Assembly (NCBI RefSeq): GCF_943912555.1 | Contig: NZ_CALTUR010000045.1 | Coordinates: 1 to 12,808 of the forward strand | Length of the DNA: 12,808 nt | Source of the DNA: an uncultured Streptococcus sp. | GTDB taxonomy: Bacteria > Bacillota > Bacilli > Lactobacillales > Streptococcaceae | Direction: 5' to 3' | Part shown: positions 7,887 through 12,808 of the stretch, piece by piece | Numbering within the stretch: the first letter of the stretch is position 1 | How the letters are laid out: each line of letters begins with the position of its first letter | The notes under the pieces: generated by a model | Databases searched by the model: none | Seen by the model: the letters and a program-made list of their open reading frames with translations, nothing else | What the model was told of the DNA's origin: nothing | Program-made: the position numbers and the translations under genes

Positions 7887-9776
7887 TTAAAAGGCTCCGA
7901 TACTGCCGCCACCTCCGCCTCCTGAGAAGCCACCTCCAGAACTTCCACTTCCAGAAGATACGGAGTAGGTACTTGCTGTATTTGCGACACTAGCATAATG
8001 GCTCATTTGTGCGCTTGAATGATAAAACATACTGTGCCAGCCATAAGCTACATAGAGGTTTATATCTGGATTTTCTACTTGGATGTGATGAACCTTCATC
8101 AAATGACTGACCTTGTCCGCATAGCCAAATAAGGTCGCATAGACCAAGAGGCGATTCCAGACCACAATACTTTCCAGCTCAGCCTGATCCAATCGTGCAA
8201 TCTCACGCAACATATTTTCAAAACTGGTCCAGAGATAGTAGACTTCTGCCCCTGCTTCATTTAGGACGCCATCACGATTATCTAGTCGAAGCTTCCAATA
8301 ATAGAAAACAGCTAAAACCAAACCTAGAAAACCAAGTATTGCCAAGGGGATGTAAAGATAGCCATGAACGTCTAAACTGTACAAGAACAAACCAAATCCA
8401 ATAAATAGAGGCAGGACTGTAGAGAGTCCCATACCTACTTGCAGGACCTTTTCCCCACCAGTTAAAGGACGATAGTAAGCTGGGAGACCCCAGAAGGAAA
8501 CTCGATTTCTCACTCCCTCTTGCATGTCTTTCAATACTTCTTCGAAAGAGGATTTGAGCTGACGTCCCCTTGCTTGAATCCGTTTTTCATCAGAAACTTT
8601 TGCTCTACGATAAAGACTATCAGATACCTTGTAATCCGCAAACAAATTGGAAAGAGTTTCTTCTTTTTTTCCTGAAAAGGCCAGATTTAGGCAGTCTTTC
8701 TCAAAACTTGACAAACCATCTTCTTTTACCAGCCTCAAGCCAACTGCATCTCCTTCTGAAATGATAGAGACATTTCCACGATCTATCACATCTAACAAGG
8801 TAGCTTGAATAAGTTGGTCAAAGGTAAATTTACCTGCTCCTTTTGTTAGAGGACTCACTTCCTCCAAGGAGGTCGAGTAGACAGCTTCTGATAAAACCAT
8901 AGGCTCTAATTCCATTGGTGGTTCATAGAGACGATGATTTTTTGCATATTTGACTGAAGGAGTGGTCTTTCTTCTATAGATAAAATAGAAGCAGACACTC
9001 AATAATAAGAAGATAGAAAGTATGGAAGGGAAGACCCAAGTAACGAGTTGTTTACTTTGCTCTTTTTCTTTAAAAATCGAGTCTTCTATCTTATTAAACT
9101 CTTCTAAACGATTCCCTTTCAAGCCCTGATCCCTAGCGCTAGCAAAATCGTTTCGAGGCCAGTAGGCATGCAATTCAACTCCACGCTTAGGCGGAAGATT
9201 GTCCAAACGAATAGTATAATCAAAGCTACTCTTTTCAATCGTTCCCTCTCTAAAAAGTTTGCCTGTATGGAAAAAGAGTTTTTCAGCCCCCTTCTCTCCC
9301 CTTACATGAAATTCAAACTTTCCAATAGCCCCTGAACTATCTGTTAAAGGTTGCCAATTTAATTCAGCGATGTCATCATATAGAAAAAGCAAATTTTTTA
9401 AATTCCATGTGAGGTCAACTTCAACTATGTCGCCCCCCTGACCTGAATTGTAGACTTTCACAGTATAACCATTTGCTTCTTCTGCCACTTCGCTAGTAAC
9501 ATCTGTCAGTTCAGCACCATTTTTCGCGGCCTGAACCTTTGGATGAGAATCAATGGCAAATCCGCTAGGCATCTTGCCAGCACGTCCAAGTCCCACGATT
9601 TGGCCTTTAAAGTCCTCCTCAAACTGATAAACTATCTTCTGTCTAAATTCTGCTGTATTGTCTGCATGAATATACAAATCCCCTTGATAAGAGTTTATCT
9701 TGAAATCAATGGCAAAAACAGAGAGTGGCAGAAGGCAAAATAAGCCTAAAACCAATAAGAAAAAAGTTTTTTTCAT
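7887..9776 (-). CDS. DUF2207 membrane protein with glycine-rich tail
   Basis: Function is unknown; I recognise the DUF2207 family by layout. The 629-residue protein starts with a signal peptide (about 1-22, ending SVFA). An extracellular beta-rich DUF2207 domain follows (about 23-205), then a membrane segment (about 244-267) followed by RRK. A probably cytoplasmic region spans 270-440, two further membrane segments lie at about 446-468 and 473-493, and a C-terminal region ends in a Ser/Gly tail (608-629, with GGGF and six consecutive Gly before SIGAF). The start is ATG 9776 rather than the adjacent TTG 9779; GGGGG lies eight bases upstream. It precedes uppP on the same strand, which hints at an envelope role but does not show one. 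Confidence 0.85.
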   Translation of the reverse strand: MKKTFFLLVLGLFCLLPLSVFAIDFKINSYQGDLYIHADNTAEFRQKIVYQFEEDFKGQIVGLGRAGKMPSGFAIDSHPKVQAAKNGAELTDVTSEVAEEANGYTVKVYNSGQGGDIVEVDLTWNLKNLLFLYDDIAELNWQPLTDSSGAIGKFEFHVRGEKGAEKLFFHTGKLFREGTIEKSSFDYTIRLDNLPPKRGVELHAYWPRNDFASARDQGLKGNRLEEFNKIEDSIFKEKEQSKQLVTWVFPSILSIFLLLSVCFYFIYRRKTTPSVKYAKNHRLYEPPMELEPMVLSEAVYSTSLEEVSPLTKGAGKFTFDQLIQATLLDVIDRGNVSIISEGDAVGLRLVKEDGLSSFEKDCLNLAFSGKKEETLSNLFADYKVSDSLYRRAKVSDEKRIQARGRQLKSSFEEVLKDMQEGVRNRVSFWGLPAYYRPLTGGEKVLQVGMGLSTVLPLFIGFGLFLYSLDVHGYLYIPLAILGFLGLVLAVFYYWKLRLDNRDGVLNEAGAEVYYLWTSFENMLREIARLDQAELESIVVWNRLLVYATLFGYADKVSHLMKVHHIQVENPDINLYVAYGWHSMFYHSSAQMSHYASVANTASTYSVSSGSGSSGGGFSGGGGGGSIGAF

Positions 9777-9806
9777 CAACTAAGCCCCCTTTTTATCTTT
9801 GCTATC

Positions 9807-9815
9807 ATTATATCA
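9807..9815 (-). promoter_or_regulatory. Promoter of the DUF2207 gene, extended -10
   Basis: TGATATAAT on the minus strand is a TGn-extended perfect -10, about 30 bases before the start codon. A short inverted repeat, GTAAG-GG-CTTAC, lies about 15 bases further upstream, between the divergent promoters. It is too short to call an operator with confidence. Confidence 0.65.
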
Positions 9816-9844
9816 TTTTTTTCATAAGTAAGGGCTTACCTATA

Positions 9845-9873
9845 TTGAAAAATAGAGTTTTTTTCGATAAAAT
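9845..9873 (+). promoter_or_regulatory. Promoter of the amino-acid ABC importer
   Basis: TTGAAA (9845-9850) and TAAAAT (9868-9873) are separated by exactly 17 bases. Each differs from the sigma-70 consensus at one position. The leader to the ATG at 9916 is about 35 bases. I see no GlnR-type operator or good CodY box in the intergenic region. Confidence 0.75.
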
Positions 9874-9915
9874 AGGAGACAGTTATTTTTTAATAAATTA
9901 GAAATAGGAGAAATC

Positions 9916-11481
9916 ATGAGAAAAATATACTTATCTATTTTCACAAGTCTCTTGCTGATGCTGGGACTTGTCAATGTTGCTCAAGCCGATGAATATTTAC
10001 GCATCGGGATGGAAGCAGCATATGCCCCCTTTAACTGGACCCAGGATGATGATAGCAATGGAGCTGTCAAAATCGATGGAACCAACCAGTATGCCAATGG
10101 ATACGATGTCCAAATTGCCAAGAAAATCGCTAAGGACTTAGGTAAAGAACCTTTGGTTGTTAAAACCAAGTGGGAAGGTCTAGTCCCTGCCCTTACTTCT
10201 GGTAAGATTGACATGATTATCGCAGGTATGAGTCCTACTGCCGAGCGTAAACAAGAAATTGCCTTTTCAAGCAGTTACTACACTAGCGAACCAGTTTTGC
10301 TTATCAAAAAAGATTCTGCCTACGCAAATGCTAAATCTTTGAATGACTTTAATGGTGCGAAAATCACTTCTCAACAAGGTGTTTACCTTTACGATTTGAT
10401 TGCACAAATCCCAGGTGCTAAAAAAGAAACAGCCATGGGAGATTTCGCTCAAATGCGCCAAGCTCTTGAGGCTGGTGTCATCGATGCCTATGTTTCTGAA
10501 CGCCCAGAAGCTCTGACTGCCGAAGCTGCGAACTCTAAGTTCAAGATGGTCCAAGTAGAACCAGGTTTCAAAACTGGGGAAGAAGATACAGCTATCGCCA
10601 TCGGGCTTCGTAAAAATGACAATCGTATTAGCCAAATCAATGCCAGCATTGAAACCATTTCAAAAGACGACCAAGTTGCCTTGATGGATCGTATGATCAA
10701 GGAACAACCTGCCGAAGCTACAACAACTGAAGAGACTAGCAGTAGTTTCTTTAGCCAAGTCGCTAAAATTCTTTCTGAAAACTGGCAACAACTCTTGCGT
10801 GGTGCTGGTATCACTCTTTTAATCTCTATCATCGGAACCATCACAGGTCTCATTATTGGACTTGCCATTGGTGTCTTCCGTACTGCTCCTCTATCTGAGA
10901 ATAAAGCCATTTATGGCCTACAAAAACTAGTCGGCTGGATCCTCAATGTCTACATTGAAATTTTCCGTGGTACACCTATGATTGTTCAATCGATGGTTAT
11001 CTACTATGGAACTGCCCAAGCTTTCGGTATCAACCTTGATCGCACACTGGCTGCTATCTTCATCGTTTCGATTAACACTGGTGCCTACATGACTGAAATC
11101 GTCCGTGGTGGTATCCTAGCGGTTGACAAGGGACAATTTGAAGCCGCGACTGCACTCGGTATGACTCATAACCAAACCATGCGTAAGATTGTCCTACCTC
11201 AGGTAGTCCGTAACATCCTACCCGCAACTGGTAATGAATTTGTCATCAATATCAAAGATACATCTGTATTGAACGTTATCTCCGTTGTCGAACTTTATTT
11301 CTCAGGAAATACCGTGGCAACACAAACCTATCAATACTTCCAGACATTTACAATCATCGCCGTGATTTACTTTGTCCTCACCTTCACCGTAACACGTATC
11401 CTACGCTTCATCGAACGCCGCATGGACATGGATACCTATACTACAGGTGCTAACCAAATGCAAACGGAGGATTTGAAATAA
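9916..11481 (+). CDS. Polar amino-acid ABC importer, substrate-binding domain fused to permease
   Basis: This 521-residue protein combines two parts of a PAAT-type importer. Residues 1-24 form a signal sequence ending AQA-D with no lipobox cysteine. Residues about 27-262 are a type-3 solute-binding domain ([12 protein letters not shown] near its start, [13 protein letters not shown] in the middle). A Thr/Ser/Glu-rich linker (about 266-276) leads to a HisM/GlnP-type membrane domain (about 290-505) with the EAA loop E409-A410-A411 and G415, which docks on the ATPase. Fusion tethers the receptor to the pore, as in lactococcal GlnP, but with one binding domain rather than two. Glutamine or glutamate are likely substrates by family; the sequence does not settle this. 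AGGAG stands five bases before the ATG. It overlaps the ATPase gene by one base. Confidence 0.92.
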   Translation: MRKIYLSIFTSLLLMLGLVNVAQADEYLRIGMEAAYAPFNWTQDDDSNGAVKIDGTNQYANGYDVQIAKKIAKDLGKEPLVVKTKWEGLVPALTSGKIDMIIAGMSPTAERKQEIAFSSSYYTSEPVLLIKKDSAYANAKSLNDFNGAKITSQQGVYLYDLIAQIPGAKKETAMGDFAQMRQALEAGVIDAYVSERPEALTAEAANSKFKMVQVEPGFKTGEEDTAIAIGLRKNDNRISQINASIETISKDDQVALMDRMIKEQPAEATTTEETSSSFFSQVAKILSENWQQLLRGAGITLLISIIGTITGLIIGLAIGVFRTAPLSENKAIYGLQKLVGWILNVYIEIFRGTPMIVQSMVIYYGTAQAFGINLDRTLAAIFIVSINTGAYMTEIVRGGILAVDKGQFEAATALGMTHNQTMRKIVLPQVVRNILPATGNEFVINIKDTSVLNVISVVELYFSGNTVATQTYQYFQTFTIIAVIYFVLTFTVTRILRFIERRMDMDTYTTGANQMQTEDLK

Positions 11482-12221
11482 TGACACAAGCAATCCTTGA
11501 AATTAAACACCTCAAAAAATCCTATGGCCAAAACGAAGTGCTAAAAGACATTTCACTCACTGTCCACAAGGGAGAGGTAATCTCTATCATCGGAAGCTCT
11601 GGAAGCGGGAAATCGACCTTCCTACGCTCCATTAACCTACTTGAAACACCAACTGATGGACAAATCCTTTATCATGGACAAAACGTCCTCGAAAAAGGCT
11701 ATGACCTCACGCAATACCGTGAAAAGTTGGGAATGGTTTTCCAATCTTTTAACCTCTTTGAAAATCTCAACGTTCTTGAAAACACAATAGTCGCTCAGAC
11801 AACTGTCCTTAAACGCGAACGTACAGAAGCTGAAAAGATTGCCAAAGAAAACCTGGAAAAGGTCGGTATGGGGGAACGCTACTGGCAAGCCAAACCAAAA
11901 CAACTCTCAGGCGGTCAAAAACAACGTGTGGCTATCGCTCGTGCCCTCTCTATGAATCCTGACGCTATTCTCTTTGATGAACCAACATCAGCTCTCGATC
12001 CAGAAATGGTTGGAGAAGTCCTCAAAATCATGCAAGAACTAGCCCAAGAAGGCTTGACTATGATTGTCGTAACCCATGAAATGGAATTTGCCCGTGATGT
12101 CTCTCACCGTGTTATCTTTATGGATAAGGGTGTGATTGCCGAAGAAGGCAAACCAGAAGACCTCTTCACCAATCCTAAAGAAGAACGTACAAAAGAATTT
12201 CTTCAACGTTATCTCAAATAA
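11481..12221 (+). CDS. glnQ: Polar amino-acid ABC importer, ATP-binding subunit (GlnQ type)
   Basis: This cytoplasmic ATPase (246 residues) powers the importer encoded just upstream. All nucleotide-binding motifs are intact: Walker [10 protein letters not shown] (38-46), Q-loop Gln88, signature LSGGQ (142-146), Walker B ILFDEP (163-168) with catalytic E167, D-loop SALD (170-173) and switch His199. Length and motifs are typical of the HisP/GlnQ group. Its ATG shares one base with the upstream stop (TAATG), and a strong GGAGG lies at 11466-11470, so translation is coupled. A hairpin terminator follows the stop. The symbol reflects family membership; several GlnQ paralogues usually occur in streptococcal genomes, so exact substrate assignment is uncertain. 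Confidence 0.92.
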   Translation: MTQAILEIKHLKKSYGQNEVLKDISLTVHKGEVISIIGSSGSGKSTFLRSINLLETPTDGQILYHGQNVLEKGYDLTQYREKLGMVFQSFNLFENLNVLENTIVAQTTVLKRERTEAEKIAKENLEKVGMGERYWQAKPKQLSGGQKQRVAIARALSMNPDAILFDEPTSALDPEMVGEVLKIMQELAQEGLTMIVVTHEMEFARDVSHRVIFMDKGVIAEEGKPEDLFTNPKEERTKEFLQRYLK

Positions 12222-12225
12222 AAAG

Positions 12226-12255
12226 AAAAGGCTGCATCAACCGTGCAGTCTTTTT
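12226..12255 (+). terminator. Terminator of the ABC importer operon
   Basis: An 11-bp stem with one G-U pair (12226-12236 with 12244-12254) and a seven-base loop ends in five T. It starts five bases after the glnQ stop codon. Confidence 0.85.
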
Positions 12256-12264
12256 GCTGTCCTC

Positions 12265-12414
12265 ATACTCTTCGAAAATCTCTTCAAACCACGTCAGCTT
12301 CGCCTTGCCGTATATATGTGACTGACTTCGTCAGTCTTATCTACAACCTCAAAACAGTGTTTTGAGCAACCTGCGGCTAGCTTCCTAGTTTGCTCTTTGA
12401 TTTTCATTGAGTAT
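12265..12414 (+). repeat. BOX element, long form (150 bp)
   Basis: This is the fuller BOX copy. It has the same ends and the same central CTCAAAACA-G-TGTTTTGAG palindrome as 6831-6943, in the same orientation. It also has a further internal block of about 37 bp containing CGCCTTGCCGTA and a perfect 7-bp hairpin, GACTGAC-TTC-GTCAGTC (12320-12336). The block resembles the region targeted by the classical BOX-PCR primer. The element sits between two facing terminators, so it is probably little transcribed. Confidence 0.93.
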
Positions 12415-12417
12415 CAA

Positions 12418-12450
12418 AATGAAAAGGCAGACCCAATTCAAGAATCCGCC
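12418..12450 (-). terminator. Terminator of the small HTH gene
   Basis: On the minus strand a 9-bp stem, including three G-U pairs (12442-12450 with 12426-12434), and a seven-base loop are followed by TTTTC. It begins 13 bases after the stop codon. Confidence 0.6.
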
Positions 12451-12462
12451 ATTATCCAAAGA

Positions 12463-12678
12463 TTAATCTTCAAATTTTTCATGATTTTTTTCATAGAAAT
12501 CAATTAAACCTAGAGCTGTTTCAAATGAAATATTTTTTACTTTTGCACGACCCTGCGCTAGAGCAATGATAGACATTTCACGCGCATTCGTTTCTTTAGA
12601 GATACGGTAGCCTGTGATTTTCTTATCACGAACCCAGCCAACAACTGATTCTACTTTTTCAAAGTTTGACTTAGCCAT
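12463..12678 (-). CDS. Small helix-turn-helix protein (XRE-like), function unknown
   Basis: The product is 71 residues and basic in its first half. I do not recognise a named gene. Residues 21-65 look like a Cro/C1-type helix-turn-helix unit: YRISKET (24-30) as the first helix of the motif, a turn around NAREM, then LAQGRAKVKNISFETALGLI, which follows the familiar pattern of phage-like and antitoxin-like regulators (a Gly-containing turn followed by an I-S-x-E-T-A helix). It lacks any other domain. AGGAGAAGGAC precedes the ATG, and a strong promoter lies upstream, so this looks like a real, independently expressed gene. No toxin partner is adjacent on the downstream side; the upstream side continues beyond the window. 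Coding is well supported, DNA binding is likely, and the target is unknown. Confidence 0.75.
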   Translation of the reverse strand: MAKSNFEKVESVVGWVRDKKITGYRISKETNAREMSIIALAQGRAKVKNISFETALGLIDFYEKNHEKFED

Positions 12679-12702
12679 GTCCTTCTCCTATTTTCTTCTT
12701 TA

Positions 12703-12721
12703 CGATATATTATTCTATACG
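12703..12721. promoter_or_regulatory. Possible operator over the HTH gene -10 box
   Basis: An imperfect inverted repeat, CGaTATA and TATACG around six bases, covers the -10 box and probable start point. Such a position would suit autorepression by the encoded HTH protein. The repeat is short and AT-rich, so the call is tentative. Confidence 0.3.
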
Positions 12722-12740
12722 TTTTTATGTCTTTTGTCAA
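12712..12740 (-). promoter_or_regulatory. Strong promoter of the small HTH gene
   Basis: On the minus strand a perfect TTGACA (12735-12740) is followed after exactly 17 bases by TAGAAT (12712-12717). The transcript would start near 12705, about 27 bases before the ATG. The flanking DNA to the window edge is AT-rich and noncoding. Confidence 0.8.
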
Positions 12741-12808
12741 TAAAAAAACATATATTCAATAAAATAAAAGATTTTTATTTTTCTTACTTCTTTTTTAAAG
12801 CTGATAAT

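Noticed and set aside
9777..9915. GlnR or CodY operators upstream of the amino-acid importer
   Set aside because: I found no TGTNA-N7-TNACA pattern, and the best CodY-like stretch near the ribosome site has too many mismatches.
10267..10910. Overlapping minus-strand open frames of 122 and 140 codons inside the ABC transporter gene
   Set aside because: They lie antisense to a well-supported gene, have no recognisable domain or ribosome site and low-complexity or implausible composition.
12136..12321. A plus-strand open frame of 61 codons running from glnQ into the BOX element
   Set aside because: It is out of frame with glnQ, crosses the terminator and ends in repeat sequence with no start signals.
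3026..12414. The three similar repeats as a CRISPR array or tandem repeat family
   Set aside because: They are kilobases apart, over 110 bp long and match the BOX element plan; there are no spacers or cas genes.

Overview
The window looks like a core-chromosome segment of a mitis-group Streptococcus (S. pneumoniae, S. mitis or a close relative). The evidence is the low-GC sequence, the near-familiar PflB, DinB and UppP proteins, and above all BOX repeats: two well-preserved copies and one decayed copy. I cannot name the species from the sequence alone.

Layout. (1) 110-2902, plus strand: a two-gene Trk potassium uptake operon, trkA (regulatory subunit with two nucleotide-binding domains) then trkH (channel-like membrane subunit), closed by a terminator. 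(2) 2903-3206: a gene-free junction with the trkH terminator, a decayed BOX element, a 16-bp near-identical direct repeat on either side of it, and the pfl terminator. (3) 3207-5531, minus strand: pflB, pyruvate formate-lyase, with a promoter carrying a full-consensus CcpA (cre) site and a perfect inverted repeat near the mRNA 5' end. (4) 5770-6831, plus strand: dinB, DNA polymerase IV, divergent from pflB. A BOX element starts on the last base of its stop codon and a shared bidirectional terminator follows. (5) 6980-7825 and 7887-9776, minus strand: uppP (undecaprenyl-diphosphate phosphatase) and, upstream of it, a membrane-anchored DUF2207 protein of unknown function with a glycine-rich tail. 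(6) 9916-12221, plus strand: a polar amino-acid ABC importer made of a substrate-binding domain fused to the permease, translationally coupled to its ATPase. (7) 12265-12414: a second, longer BOX element between two facing terminators. (8) 12463-12678, minus strand: a small helix-turn-helix protein with a strong promoter of its own.

How it works together. These are mostly independent housekeeping units: potassium balance, anaerobic mixed-acid fermentation, translesion synthesis, cell-wall lipid-carrier recycling and amino-acid uptake. Boundaries are well marked by terminators, and three promoters (pflB, uppP, DUF2207) are of the extended -10 (TGn) type common in streptococci.

I found no convincing new multi-gene system. 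The most worthwhile leads are the trkH-pflB junction, which is a candidate unoccupied island site, the architecture of the pflB control region, the BOX element fused to the dinB stop codon and terminator, and the orphan HTH protein with a possible self-operator.
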